Made by a program: the position numbers and the translations under genes. The notes under the pieces are model-generated. The model ran no database searches, was not told the DNA's origin, and saw nothing but the letters and a program-made list of their open reading frames with translations. Below, in pieces: positions 42,793 to 52,154 of a DNA stretch of 64,000 nucleotides; the stretch's first letter is position 1, and each line of letters starts with the position of its first letter. Source of the DNA: Verrucomicrobiota bacterium (GTDB lineage Bacteria; Verrucomicrobiota; Verrucomicrobiia; Chthoniobacterales; Terrimicrobiaceae); assembly GCA_017305195.1 (NCBI GenBank), contig JAFKMU010000062.1, positions 1-64,000 of the forward strand, given 5' to 3'.

Positions 42793-43266
42793 CTAGATTA
42801 GGCAGGCGATGCCGAACCAGACGACCATGATCAACCCGATCGCGACCTTGCCCACGATGCCCGCCGTTGTGCCCAGGAAAGTGCCCCAGCCGGATTGCCC
42901 CGCCGGGAGCAGGCCCTTGCCGCCAAGTAATTCCCCGAGAAACGCCCCCACCAGCGGCCCGATCAGCAGCCCGAGGATGCCGAAGAACAACCCGACGATC
43001 GCCCCGAGGATGCCGCCGATAGCTCCCCAGCGCGTCGCGCCGAACCACTTTGCCCCCACTGCGCCGCTCACGATATCGAGCGCCTGGGCCAGCAGCATGA
43101 GGAGCGTCAGCCCGATCAAAGTCGGCCAGCCGATGGAGTGCAGGGTGAAATGATTAAGTACCGCCCCGGCAAGAATGAGAATCGTTCCCGGCAGTAACGG
43201 CACCACCGTGCCGACCAGGCCGACAACCATCAGGGTGATCGTAAGGCTCCACCAGAGGATTTCCAT
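42793..43266 (-). CDS. DUF456 membrane protein
   Basis: A 157-residue inner-membrane protein with Gly/Leu/Ile-rich helices at about 4-40, 46-75 and 88-150. VVGLVGTVVPLLPGTILILAGAV and GAIGGILGAIVGLFFGILGL are characteristic DUF456 segments (small glycine-rich repeats in membrane helices). Function unknown. It lies just upstream of the K+ channel gene and head-to-head with the following plus-strand gene. Confidence 0.88.
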   Translation of the reverse strand: MEILWWSLTITLMVVGLVGTVVPLLPGTILILAGAVLNHFTLHSIGWPTLIGLTLLMLLAQALDIVSGAVGAKWFGATRWGAIGGILGAIVGLFFGILGLLIGPLVGAFLGELLGGKGLLPAGQSGWGTFLGTTAGIVGKVAIGLIMVVWFGIACLI

Positions 43267-43359
43267 GTGCGCACTGTTTCACATCTGCCAGTTTCGCGCC
43301 AGCGTGGCGCAGATGCGTTTCTTGCCAACATCCTGGCTAAAGAGATACTTCCCGGCGTT

Positions 43360-44073
43360 GTGAAACGTGCGCTCCTGCCTCTCCTGGTCGTCGGTTTTTC
43401 CGTCCTCTCACTCGATGCCGCTCCAAAGTCGCCGGAGGACCTGCTTGCGGCATTTCAGCAAGCCTGCTCGGCAAAAGACCACGCGGCGTTTGATCGCTTG
43501 ATTTGCACGGAGGGGCTTAGTGAGAGCGACCAAACCAGGATGGGCCGGGTATTTGACATGGTGGAGGCTTCTCCGCTTCCGGTCGACTCCATTACCTTGG
43601 TGCCGCTTCCTGCGGGCTTTGAAACACTCCAGGTCGCGAACGGAAAGAAGTATGAGCCCAACATTGCTCCGCTGGGAGGATTGCAACTCAATCGCCAGTC
43701 CACGGATGGGAAGACAAAATCCTCCTCAATGTTGCCCTATGGCGCGCTGAATGGAGAATATTACCTTGTCGCCTCCAAAGCCACGGATCTGGGTTGGACC
43801 GGACCCAAGGACCAGCAGCTGAACTTCATGGTGACGGGACCCGGCGCAGATAAGGTCAAGATTGTGTACCGCTACAATGCCAGTGGCGTAACCATCGACC
43901 GTATGGAAAAGGATACATCGAGCATTATCCTCGGCCAGTACATCGAGTCCATGACGGTGACCAGCGACTCCGATGATGCCGATGTCACTCTGACCATCCG
44001 GGAGGGTGGGAAAGTGATCTACACCTCCCAGCCCTTGAAGGGGAGGGGAACGCTGGAGTACAAACGCCCGTAG
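43360..44073 (+). CDS. secreted protein of unknown function
   Basis: About 237 residues from GTG 43360, which opens a good signal peptide (reads V/MKRALLPLLVVGFSVLSLDAA). A more distant GTG at 43267 would place 31 polar residues before it. The mature N-terminus (SPEDLLAAFQQACSAKDHAAFDRLIC) resembles the NTF2/SnoaL-like or DUF4019-type opening of periplasmic proteins. The rest is beta-rich (FMVTGPGADKVKIVYRYN). No known catalytic motif. About 264 bases lie between it and fusA. Confidence 0.65.
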   Translation: MKRALLPLLVVGFSVLSLDAAPKSPEDLLAAFQQACSAKDHAAFDRLICTEGLSESDQTRMGRVFDMVEASPLPVDSITLVPLPAGFETLQVANGKKYEPNIAPLGGLQLNRQSTDGKTKSSSMLPYGALNGEYYLVASKATDLGWTGPKDQQLNFMVTGPGADKVKIVYRYNASGVTIDRMEKDTSSIILGQYIESMTVTSDSDDADVTLTIREGGKVIYTSQPLKGRGTLEYKRP

Positions 44074-44337
44074 GGCAGACTCGAGTCATTACGCAACGCG
44101 TGCAACGCCGCCGGGCGCAAGTTTTCTCTTGCCCTTGCCGCGTGCATCTCTAGGTTTTCCACTCCCCACGTCATCGCGTGGCTTCTGTGGTTTTACCCGT
44201 CTTGGGTAGCCCTTTTGATAGGCGATGGCCGGGGTATTTAACTAAAAACGCATGCTCGAACGGTTTACAGACAGGAGAGATACCTCGGTGACGATGTCCC
44301 CGGGTGCCCGGTCGTTCCGCTAAAGCACCATTTCCCT

Positions 44338-46482
44338 ATGTCCGCCAATCCGAATTCGCCCAACCGCGCGTTTCCTCTCGAACGCACTCGCAACATCGGT
44401 ATCGCTGCACACATCGATGCCGGCAAGACCACGCTGACCGAGCGTATCCTTTTCTACACCGGCATGATCCACAAGATCGGTGAGGTGCACGAGGGCACGA
44501 CCGTGACGGACTGGATGGAGCAGGAGCGCGAGCGCGGCATCACGATCACCTCCGCCGCCACCACCTGTTCGTGGCTCCAGCGCAAGGAAGAGGAAATCTA
44601 CAAGGCCTACGAAGGCATCAAGATGCGCGTGAACATCATCGACACTCCCGGCCACGTGGACTTTACGGCCGAGGTGGAGCGCTCGCTCCGCGTGCTCGAC
44701 GGCGCAGTCGCCGTGTTCTGCGGTGTGGCTGGTGTGCAGCCCCAGTCCGAGACCGTCTGGCGTCAGGCTACCAAGTACGGTGTACCCCGTATCGCTTTCG
44801 TAAACAAAATGGACCGTACCGGCGCCGATTTCGACGCCGCCGTCGAGTCCATGCGCACCAAGCTCGGCGCCAACGCCTGGCCTGTTCTGATCCCGCTCGG
44901 CCGTGAGGATTACCTCAAGGGCCAGATCGACGTCCTCAACCAGAAGGCCGTCATTTACTCCGACAACGACCAGTTTGGTTCCACCTACGAAATCGTCGAC
45001 ATCCCGGAAGATCACAAGGCTCTCGCCGAGAAAGCCTATCAGGACATCGTCGCGCAGATGTGCGATCTCGACGAAGAGATCGGTATGCTCTTCCTCGAGG
45101 AGAAGCCCATTTCCAAGCAGGAGCTCAAAGCCGCCATCCGCCGCCAGACGATCGCCAACCGCTTCGTCCCGGTCGCCGGTGGTTCCGCGTTCAAGAACAA
45201 GGGTGTGCAGTTCCTCGTCGACGCCGTCGTCGACTATCTCCCGAGCCCGCTCGACATTCCCGCCGCCAAGGGTCAGAACCCCGACAACGGCGAGCCGATC
45301 GAAGTCACCTCGGACGACAATGGCAATTTCTGCTCGCTCGCGTTCAAGCTGTGGAGCGATCCGTTCGTCGGCAAGCTCGTGTTCTTCCGTGTGTACTCCG
45401 GCAAGCTGAGCAAGGGCGACACCGTCTACAACCCGCGCACCAACAAGCGCGAGCGCATCAGCCGCATCATCCAGATTCAGGCCGACAAGCGTGAGGATAT
45501 CGATACCTGCTACTCCGGCGACATCGCCGCCATCGTGGGCATCAAGAATATCACCACGGGCGATACCCTTTGCGACGAAGATCATCCGATCCTCCTCGAG
45601 CCGCCGTCCTTCCCCGATCCCGTTATCGAAATGGCGGTCGAGCCGAAGACGAAGATCGACCAGGAAAAGATGGCCAACGCTCTCCAGCGTCTCGCTGAAG
45701 AAGATCCGACCTTCCGCGTCTTCACGAACGAAGACACCGGCCAGACCGTGATCGCGGGCATGGGCGAGCTTCACCTGGAAATCATTCGCGACCGTATGAT
45801 GCGCGAGTTCAAGGTCGAGGCCAACGCTGGCAAGCCGCAGATCGCCTACAAGGAAACCATCCTTGCTCCCGCCGATGGCGAAGGCAAGCTGGTCAAGCAG
45901 TCCGGTGGTCGTGGTCAATACGGTCACGTGGTCGTCAAGATCGCTCCGAACGAGCGTGGCAAGGGTCTCACCGTCGAGAACAAGGTCGTCGGCGGCGCCA
46001 TCCCGAAGGATTACATCCCGGCCTGTATCAAGGGCATCAACGAAGCCGTGCTCAACGGTGTCGTCGGCGGTTATCCCGTCATCGACGTGCACGTTGACAT
46101 CGTCGACGGCAGCTACCACGACGTGGACTCGAACGAGCTCGCGTTCAAGCTGGCCGCCATCTTCGCGGTCAAGGACGGCCTCAAGAAAGCCAAGCCGATC
46201 CTGCTCGAGCCGATCATGAAGGTCGAAAACATCACCCCGGAGGAATTCCAGGGCGATATCATGGGCGATCTCAATCGCCGCCGTGCCCGCATCAGCGGCA
46301 TGGAGACCAAGGGTAATCTTTGCACCATCGCTGCGGAAGTGCCGCTCGCCGAAATGTTCGGCTACGCCACGGCCATCCGCTCGCTTTCGAAGGGCCGCTC
46401 CTCGTACTCGATGGAGCCGTCGCACTTCGAGCAGGTCCCGACGAACGTGCTCAACGCCGTTCTCGACCAGCAGAAGGGCTAA
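44338..46482 (+). CDS. fusA: translation elongation factor G
   Basis: A 714-residue translational GTPase that moves tRNAs and mRNA through the ribosome. Nucleotide motifs are [15 protein letters not shown] (G1), [20 protein letters not shown] (switch region), DTPGHVDF (G3) and [10 protein letters not shown] (G4). Domains II-V follow in the canonical order, including [10 protein letters not shown] and the C-terminal EF-G fold ([13 protein letters not shown]). The base composition of third positions is biased, as in highly expressed genes. No clear Shine-Dalgarno sequence precedes the ATG. A strong terminator follows. Confidence 0.98.
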   Translation: MSANPNSPNRAFPLERTRNIGIAAHIDAGKTTLTERILFYTGMIHKIGEVHEGTTVTDWMEQERERGITITSAATTCSWLQRKEEEIYKAYEGIKMRVNIIDTPGHVDFTAEVERSLRVLDGAVAVFCGVAGVQPQSETVWRQATKYGVPRIAFVNKMDRTGADFDAAVESMRTKLGANAWPVLIPLGREDYLKGQIDVLNQKAVIYSDNDQFGSTYEIVDIPEDHKALAEKAYQDIVAQMCDLDEEIGMLFLEEKPISKQELKAAIRRQTIANRFVPVAGGSAFKNKGVQFLVDAVVDYLPSPLDIPAAKGQNPDNGEPIEVTSDDNGNFCSLAFKLWSDPFVGKLVFFRVYSGKLSKGDTVYNPRTNKRERISRIIQIQADKREDIDTCYSGDIAAIVGIKNITTGDTLCDEDHPILLEPPSFPDPVIEMAVEPKTKIDQEKMANALQRLAEEDPTFRVFTNEDTGQTVIAGMGELHLEIIRDRMMREFKVEANAGKPQIAYKETILAPADGEGKLVKQSGGRGQYGHVVVKIAPNERGKGLTVENKVVGGAIPKDYIPACIKGINEAVLNGVVGGYPVIDVHVDIVDGSYHDVDSNELAFKLAAIFAVKDGLKKAKPILLEPIMKVENITPEEFQGDIMGDLNRRRARISGMETKGNLCTIAAEVPLAEMFGYATAIRSLSKGRSSYSMEPSHFEQVPTNVLNAVLDQQKG

Positions 46483-46503
46483 GGATTTCCCCAGCCAGAT
46501 AAG

Positions 46504-46545
46504 AAAAGGGGGCGCTTCGCGAGAAGCGCCCCTTTTCGTTTCCAG
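46504..46545 (+). terminator. rho-independent terminator after fusA
   Basis: AAAAGGGGGCGCTTC (46504-46518) pairs with GAAGCGCCCCTTTT (46523-46536) across the loop GCGA, with one bulged G. The stem ends in TTTT and TTTCC follows. It starts 21 bases after the fusA stop, the best terminator in the window. Confidence 0.85.
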
Positions 46546-46628
46546 GCATCTTTCCCTGGCTGAGAGCTTCCGGGGGAATTCTTGGTTTTGGCTCGCTCCC
46601 CAGAGGAAAAGAGGCTAAGTGCCGGGCA

Positions 46629-47147
46629 ATGAAGAAGCTCTTCCTCCTTCCCCTCCTGCTTTCGGCCGCATCGGTTTTTGCCCAGGCCCAGCTCCCGCCT
46701 CTTCCTTCCAGCGGCTTCGTTACGCTTGATCAGATCGTCAGCGAGTTTGCCACCCAGCCTGATGCCGCCTTGCAGAAGTACAATGGTCAGCGCATCGCGG
46801 TGTACGGTCGCGTCGGACAGGTGGAGAAATCCGACGATATCGACGGCAACCCGCTCGTCGCCTATCTCCAGCGTGCGAATAATCCGTCGCCGGATGTGAA
46901 ATGCGTGTTCTCCTCGGACGACGTGCCGACCACGAATGTAATGATTAGCGATGATCAATCCCAGGCGATCATTTTCCGCCGCAACAGCGACGGGCAGCTC
47001 ACCGAGCAGCGTCCCTTTATCGTGGTGGGTGAGAATGTCGTCATCCGCGGCACGTTCTCCAACTACGTCGCCGGAGACGTCGTGCTTAAGGATACGCACC
47101 TCCTGAAAAAGGAAGAGGCGAAGAAGTTGATCGGAGAGAACAAGTAG
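46629..47147 (+). CDS. secreted OB-fold (tRNA_anti-like) protein
   Basis: A 172-residue protein with a signal peptide (MKKLFLLPLLLSAASVFAQA). SGFVTLDQIVSEFATQPDAALQKYNGQRIAVYGRVGQVEK is the opening of the OB-fold domain seen in tRNA_anti-like exported proteins, followed by KCVFSSDD and PFIVVGENVVIRGTFSNYVAGDVVLKDTHL as the later strands. The OB fold may bind an oligosaccharide or nucleic acid outside the cytoplasm. It has its own transcript after the fusA terminator. Confidence 0.75.
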   Translation: MKKLFLLPLLLSAASVFAQAQLPPLPSSGFVTLDQIVSEFATQPDAALQKYNGQRIAVYGRVGQVEKSDDIDGNPLVAYLQRANNPSPDVKCVFSSDDVPTTNVMISDDQSQAIIFRRNSDGQLTEQRPFIVVGENVVIRGTFSNYVAGDVVLKDTHLLKKEEAKKLIGENK

Positions 47148-47167
47148 AAGACGAGGCGCTGCTCCGA

Positions 47168-47197
47168 CCGGGTGGCGGCTGAGTTGCCGCCACCGGG
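47168..47197. terminator. hairpin between convergent genes
   Basis: GGTGGCGGC (47171-47179) pairs exactly with GCCGCCACC (47186-47194) across a six-base loop, with two more C-G pairs beyond one mismatch. It lies between the stops of two convergent genes (47147 and 47221) and could end both transcripts. A T run is missing. Confidence 0.5.
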
Positions 47198-47220
47198 ATC
47201 AGAATATGGGAGCGTTAGGA

Positions 47221-47724
47221 TTACGGCTGAGCGGGGCCTTTGTGCGGACGCTGACCGTCCGGCTCGCCGCTGTCGGCAGACTCGGCTGGCAGGGCGAACT
47301 CCCCGGCATCGAAGAGCGCCTTGAGTTCGCCTGTGGTGTCGACGAGATAGACTTTCATCCGGCCCTTTGCTCCGCCCCCCGCCAGGAAAATCCCCTTGAG
47401 GGTGGTGGTGTCATTCCTTCCCTCGAAGTCGGTGCCATACTTCCGTGCAAACGAGCTGGCGTCCGCGGCTTTCACGGCTACCAGAATGCCGCCGCCGGGC
47501 TTCTTGTCCGTTCGGTCGATCGTCATGGCATGAAAGAATTGGAAATCCGGATTTGGGCTGACCCAGTGGACCGGTTTGACGAAGGCGACATCCAGCGAGA
47601 CGATCTGGTTAACGAATTCCTGCGGAGTGGTTAGGAAGTATTCTGCGGTATGCTTGGATTCCGCCCGGAGTGGTGAGGTGGCTGCGAGCAGGACGATGGT
47701 TAGGGTAATGAGGGGACTCTTCAT
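47221..47724 (-). CDS. secreted protein of unknown function
   Basis: A 167-residue protein from ATG 47722-47724, giving the signal peptide MKSPLITLTIVLLAATSPLR; an upstream ATG at 47760 adds 12 residues. The mature part reads as a compact alpha/beta domain (QEFVNQIVSLDVAFVKPVHW, FFHAMTIDRT, GGILVAVKAADAS, KGIFLAGGGAKGRMKVYLVD). The C-terminus is Pro/Gly/Asp-rich. I do not recognise the family. It is divergent to the AraC/OGT gene. Confidence 0.65.
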   Translation of the reverse strand: MKSPLITLTIVLLAATSPLRAESKHTAEYFLTTPQEFVNQIVSLDVAFVKPVHWVSPNPDFQFFHAMTIDRTDKKPGGGILVAVKAADASSFARKYGTDFEGRNDTTTLKGIFLAGGGAKGRMKVYLVDTTGELKALFDAGEFALPAESADSGEPDGQRPHKGPAQP

Positions 47725-47830
47725 ACAGGATGAAACGCGCGGTTTGATCCCGAGTTTCAAAAAAAATCGCTGATACCTCGTCGCAAGAACCGGGTGGGCG
47801 AGGAAAGGACTTCATGCGAGACTGGACCCC

Positions 47831-48661
47831 ATGAGCGATTACCAGCGCATAGCGGATGTCATCCGATACCTGGATGGCCACTTTGCCGACCAGCCGGATC
47901 TGGCAGCATTAGCCATGCAGACCGGGCTGAGCGAGTCGCATTTTCATCATGTTTTCACCGATTGGGTAGGGGCGACGCCGAAGGAGTTTTTGCAGTGCCT
48001 TACGGTGAACCATGCTCGCCGTCTATTGCTGGAAGGAGAGAGCGTGCTGTCTGCCGCCTATGAATCCGGCTTGTCCGGGCCGGGCCGATTGCACGACCTC
48101 TGCGTCTCTCTTGAGGCCGCTTCGCCCGGTGAGATCAAATCGGGGGGGCAGGGGTGGACGATCATGGCAGGGTACGCGTCCACGCCTTTCGGCATCGCCC
48201 TCATCGCGCAAAGCCCGCGAGGAGTATGCTGGCTTTCGTTCCCGGATGGGGCGGATGGGGCTTGGGCGGAAATGGAGGCCCAATGGCCAAAGGCCGAGTG
48301 GGTGCGTTCGGATGCAGAGGCTCAACAAATCGGAACTCGCATCTTTCAACCGACGGCCAGCCGCGTGCCGATTCGCGCCCATGTGCGGGGCAGCGACTTT
48401 CAGGTCAAGGTCTGGCGGGCTCTGCTGCGCATCCCGCCCGGCTCCCTGGTGAGCTATGGCACATTGGCCGGGGTCGCGGGATTCCCTGCCGCTTCGCGCG
48501 CCGTCGGTACGGCCATCGGGCAGAATGCGATTTCCTATCTGATCCCATGTCACCGGGTCATCCGGCAAACGGGCGTGATGGGCAACTATCGCTGGGACCC
48601 GATCCGCAAGCGGGCCATGATCGCGTGGGAGGGATGTCTCTCCGCCCACGCGTCGGTTTGA
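47831..48661 (+). CDS. Ada-like AraC domain / O6-methylguanine-DNA methyltransferase fusion
   Basis: A 276-residue protein. Residues 1-100 are an AraC-type helix-turn-helix pair (LAALAMQTGLSESHFHHVFTDWVGATPKEFL). Residues about 110-270 are the suicide methyltransferase, with IPCHRVIRQTG holding the acceptor Cys and GTAIGQNAISYLI before it. The N-terminal zinc domain of Ada, which repairs methylphosphotriesters and turns Ada into an activator, is absent. It should repair O6-methylguanine and may bind a promoter, but it cannot sense damage the way Ada does. It converges with alaS, with four bases between stops. Confidence 0.92.
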   Translation: MSDYQRIADVIRYLDGHFADQPDLAALAMQTGLSESHFHHVFTDWVGATPKEFLQCLTVNHARRLLLEGESVLSAAYESGLSGPGRLHDLCVSLEAASPGEIKSGGQGWTIMAGYASTPFGIALIAQSPRGVCWLSFPDGADGAWAEMEAQWPKAEWVRSDAEAQQIGTRIFQPTASRVPIRAHVRGSDFQVKVWRALLRIPPGSLVSYGTLAGVAGFPAASRAVGTAIGQNAISYLIPCHRVIRQTGVMGNYRWDPIRKRAMIAWEGCLSAHASV

Positions 48662-48665
48662 GGAA

Positions 48666-51494
48666 TTAGGAAAGCAGCGTACGGGCGTGTGCGAGGGCGT
48701 CGGCCAGCTTGGCCCCGTCCTTGCCGCCACCGCGGGCCTGGTCCGGCCGTCCGCCACCCTTGCCGCCCACGATGGGCGCGATGGCCTGGATGATCTTTCC
48801 GGCGGCGAGCTTTGCCGTATACTCCGGGCTCACCGTCGCAACCAGCGAGACCGCGCCATTGCCGCTGCCGCCGAGGACGACTACGCCACTGTACTGGCCC
48901 TTGAGGGCGTCTGCTGCGGCCTGGAGCGTGTCGCCGTCCACCGCGCCGAGGTCGGCGATGATGGCAGGCGTGCTGCCGATGGTGGCCGATGAGGCAAGGA
49001 GCTCCTTGGCCTTGGCTGCGGCTTCGCGCTGGCTGGCGGATTTGAGCGCCTTCTCCAACTCCTTCTGGTGCACCAGCATGGCGTCGAGTTTCTTTTCCAG
49101 TTCGCCGATGGGGGAGTTGAGTTTCTCCGCCAGTGCGACGATGCGCTGGCCGTCGCCGACCGCATGGTCAAAGGCTTCCAGGCCCGCGATGGCCTCGATA
49201 CGCCGCACCCCGGCTGCGATGGCGGCTTCACCGAGAATGCGGAAAAGGCCGATCTCGCCCGTCGCGCGGGTGTGCGTGCCGCCGCAGAGTTCCATCGAGT
49301 AACCATCGAGCCGATGGGCCGAGCCGCCGATCTGCACCACGCGCACGCGGTCGCCGTACTTGTCGCCAAAGATCTGCATCACGTCGGTGCGATTCTTTAC
49401 ATCGGCGTAGGCGACGTCGCTCCAGCTGACGACGGTGTTTTCCAGGATGCGCTCATTGACGAGACGCTCGATGTCCCGGACCTGCGACGGCGTAAGCGCC
49501 GCGCTGTTGAAGTCAAAGGTGAGTTTTTCGGGGCCGACGTAGGAACCCTTCTGCGTGGCTTCGCGCGAGACGACCTCATGCAGCGCCCAGTGAAGCAGGT
49601 GCGTCACCGTGTGATGGCGCTCGATGGCGGAGCGCCGTTCGCAGTCGACCACCAGCGAAACGTCCTGCCCCGGTTCCGGGATTTCCGGGCCGGAGATGAA
49701 GTGCAGCCACGTATCGCCCGCCTTGCGGGTATCCGAAATTGTCCAGCTTTCCGCGCCATGGGTGAGGAGACCGGTGTCGCCCACCTGTCCGCCCATCTCG
49801 GCGTAACAGACTGACGACTCAAGAATCACCGCCGTCTTGTCCTTGATGCCGACCACGTCGATGACGCGCGTCTCGATTTCCTCGGAGTCGTAGCCAACGA
49901 ACGTCGTCGCCGGGGCCTCGATGCTGGAGACACTGATCACCTCCTTTTTCTGGGCCTGCCGGGCGCGTTCGCGCTGGCGCTCCATCAGCTTTTCAAACCC
50001 GTCGCGATCGACACCGAGCCCCCGCTCGCGGGCGATCAGCTCCGTCAGGTCGATCGGGAAGCCATAGGTGTCGTACAGCTCAAAGGCCCATTGGCCGAAG
50101 AGCACCGGCTGGCCCTTCTGGACGGAACCCGGGAATTTCTCGAGCGCCTTCTTGAGAAACTCCGGTACGGAAAGTTCACCGAATTCCTTTTGCAGCTCGG
50201 TGCGACGATACGCTGCCTCCGTGGCATCGACATTGGGAAACTCAATCGCCGCCGCCATGCTCGCCGAGGCAAATCCGACGAACTTCTTGATGCCGGTATC
50301 GAGCGTGCGGTTAAAGGCCTCCTCTTCCATGTGGAGCACCTCGCGGACATGAGCGTGCTTCTTGCGCAGCTCGGGGAAGACATCGCCCATCGTGCGCGTG
50401 AGCACGTCGACGAGCTTGAAGAAAAAGGGCTCGTGAAAGCCGAGTGTACGCCCGTAGCGCACGGCGCGGCGCAGGATGCGGCGCAGCACGTAGTTGCGAT
50501 CCGTGTTGCCCGGCAGGATGCCGTCGGCAATGGCAAAGCTCAGCGTCCGGATGTGGTCGGCGATGACGCGGAAGGCGATGTCCGTCGACTCCTGCTCGGT
50601 GATGGCCGAGAGGTCGGCCGGGGGCAGGGTGCTCCCGTATTTCCTGCCACTCAGGACCTCGATCTCGTCAAAGATCGGGCGGAAGATATCCGTCTCGTAG
50701 TTCGAGATCTTGGCGTGGGCAAAGTCGGTGAATCCCTTCGTGCCCTGGATGATCGAGGTCACGCGTTCAAAGCCCATGCCGGTATCGACGTGCTGGGCCG
50801 GGAGCGGGGTGAAGGTGCCGTCCGGGTTGGCGTTGAACTGGATGAACACGAGGTTCCAGATTTCGATGCAGCGCGCATCGCCCATGTTCACGAGGGACCC
50901 CTTGGTGTCGCCCTCGGGAGTCAGGTCGACGTGCAGTTCGCTGCATGGACCGCACGGGCCCGTGTCGCCCATCATCCAGAAGTTGTCCTTCTTGTTGCCG
51001 TTGACGATGTGGACCTTCGGATCGAGGCCCGCCGCAGTGAACAGCTCGGCCCAGATATCATAGGCCTCCTGGTCAAACTCACTGGGATCGCCCTCGCTCG
51101 GGGCGTAAACCGTCGCGTAAACGCGATTGGCCGGGAATTTCCAGCGCCCGATCACCAGCTCCCACGCCCAGCGAATCGCCTCTTTCTTGAAGTAGTCGCC
51201 GAAGGACCAGTTCCCCAGCATCTCAAAGAACGTGTGGTGGTAGGTATCCAGCCCCACATCGTCGAGGTCGTTGTGCTTGCCGCCCGCGCGGATGCACTTC
51301 TGCGTATCCGCCGCCCGGCCCGGGGTGTACGGGCACTTTATATCCCCGAGGAAAATGGGGACAAACTGGTTCATCCCGGCATTCGTGAACAGCAGGTTCG
51401 GCGAATCGGGCATCAAACTGGACGACGGCACGATGGTGTGCTTCTTCTCGTGGAAGAAATCGAGGAAACTCTGGCGGATTTCAGCGCTGGTCAT
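48666..51494 (-). CDS. alaS: alanyl-tRNA synthetase
   Basis: A 942-residue class II synthetase from ATG 51492-51494, which gives the family's normal N-terminus MTSAEIRQSFLDFF; an upstream ATG at 51572 adds an unrelated 26 residues. Motif 1 and the catalytic core are seen in SSSLMPDSPNLLFTNAGMNQF and NLVFIQFNANPDG. The editing domain zinc ligands are in HHTVTHLLHWAL and MELCGGTHTRATGEIG. A C-Ala domain with the conserved GGKGGGRPDQARGGG closes the chain. Length and order agree with the family. Confidence 0.97.
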   Translation of the reverse strand: MTSAEIRQSFLDFFHEKKHTIVPSSSLMPDSPNLLFTNAGMNQFVPIFLGDIKCPYTPGRAADTQKCIRAGGKHNDLDDVGLDTYHHTFFEMLGNWSFGDYFKKEAIRWAWELVIGRWKFPANRVYATVYAPSEGDPSEFDQEAYDIWAELFTAAGLDPKVHIVNGNKKDNFWMMGDTGPCGPCSELHVDLTPEGDTKGSLVNMGDARCIEIWNLVFIQFNANPDGTFTPLPAQHVDTGMGFERVTSIIQGTKGFTDFAHAKISNYETDIFRPIFDEIEVLSGRKYGSTLPPADLSAITEQESTDIAFRVIADHIRTLSFAIADGILPGNTDRNYVLRRILRRAVRYGRTLGFHEPFFFKLVDVLTRTMGDVFPELRKKHAHVREVLHMEEEAFNRTLDTGIKKFVGFASASMAAAIEFPNVDATEAAYRRTELQKEFGELSVPEFLKKALEKFPGSVQKGQPVLFGQWAFELYDTYGFPIDLTELIARERGLGVDRDGFEKLMERQRERARQAQKKEVISVSSIEAPATTFVGYDSEEIETRVIDVVGIKDKTAVILESSVCYAEMGGQVGDTGLLTHGAESWTISDTRKAGDTWLHFISGPEIPEPGQDVSLVVDCERRSAIERHHTVTHLLHWALHEVVSREATQKGSYVGPEKLTFDFNSAALTPSQVRDIERLVNERILENTVVSWSDVAYADVKNRTDVMQIFGDKYGDRVRVVQIGGSAHRLDGYSMELCGGTHTRATGEIGLFRILGEAAIAAGVRRIEAIAGLEAFDHAVGDGQRIVALAEKLNSPIGELEKKLDAMLVHQKELEKALKSASQREAAAKAKELLASSATIGSTPAIIADLGAVDGDTLQAAADALKGQYSGVVVLGGSGNGAVSLVATVSPEYTAKLAAGKIIQAIAPIVGGKGGGRPDQARGGGKDGAKLADALAHARTLLS

Positions 51495-51615
51495 GGGCGA
51501 ATCAACCAGACTGCCTAGCCTGTCGCCTGAGTCAAGCGGGTTCCAATCCCGGTCCATGCCCCGGGTCCGCATCCGCCGGGAAAGGTCTTTTAACGGGGAG
51601 CGGAAACGAATAGGA

Positions 51616-52122
51616 ATGAACCTCCGAAAGACCTTTCCGTCACCCGTGAAATTCCTTCTCTCCCTCTTCGCGACCTTCGCTTCGCTCTCTCTCCTGTCGG
51701 CGCAAATGCCGGAACTCGTTCAGCTTCCGCTCGGCGATAGCCTGGTGGAGCGTCGGCTGGCTTTTGCAGAGTCGCAACTGGGGGTTTCCCGCACCGATTG
51801 GAAGCTCACTCTTCCCAAGGAGTACTCGGCGAAGCTGGTGTTCAGGCGGACGGGCTCCGATAAGCCGATCAAGGAAGTTTCCTTGGAGCCAGGGACAACC
51901 AACGCCATCTTCTTTGCCACCGTTCCACAGGATAGCCATCTGCAGGTTTCATTCGGGACGAATAACGAAGAGACAGGTACTTTGATTTCCAGGCCTAGGC
52001 AATTGACGGCCAAGTTTGGTTTTCCTGATGGCGCTAAAGATTTTCGGCTCTTTGAGCTGTCCGTTTCTGATCCTCAGGAAAATGAGACCATGTGGTGTGA
52101 GGTGAGCTTCCAGAAACACTGA
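51616..52122 (+). CDS. secreted protein of unknown function
   Basis: A 168-residue protein from ATG 51616, chosen because it opens a signal peptide (KFLLSLFATFASLSLLSAQ). An upstream in-frame reading would overlap alaS and has no export signal. The mature part is beta-rich (WKLTLPKEYSAKLVFRR, NAIFFATVPQDSHLQVSFG, DFRLFELSVSDP). No known domain. Its start is divergent to alaS and it converges with the histidine kinase gene. Confidence 0.65.
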   Translation: MNLRKTFPSPVKFLLSLFATFASLSLLSAQMPELVQLPLGDSLVERRLAFAESQLGVSRTDWKLTLPKEYSAKLVFRRTGSDKPIKEVSLEPGTTNAIFFATVPQDSHLQVSFGTNNEETGTLISRPRQLTAKFGFPDGAKDFRLFELSVSDPQENETMWCEVSFQKH

Positions 52123-52154
52123 CCCAGCGCGGATAGGGACGACAGGGCAGTTTT

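Noticed and set aside
44074..44337. A riboswitch or ribosomal-protein leader before fusA
   Set aside because: No known riboswitch fold or autoregulatory element could be recognised. Only weak promoter-like words are present.
44320..46425. A 701-codon open frame antisense to fusA
   Set aside because: A by-product of strong codon bias in fusA. The His/Asp/Val-rich translation matches no family.
48666..51572. A longer alaS start at 51572
   Set aside because: The 26 added residues do not fit AlaRS, whose N-terminus begins with MTSAEIRQSF.
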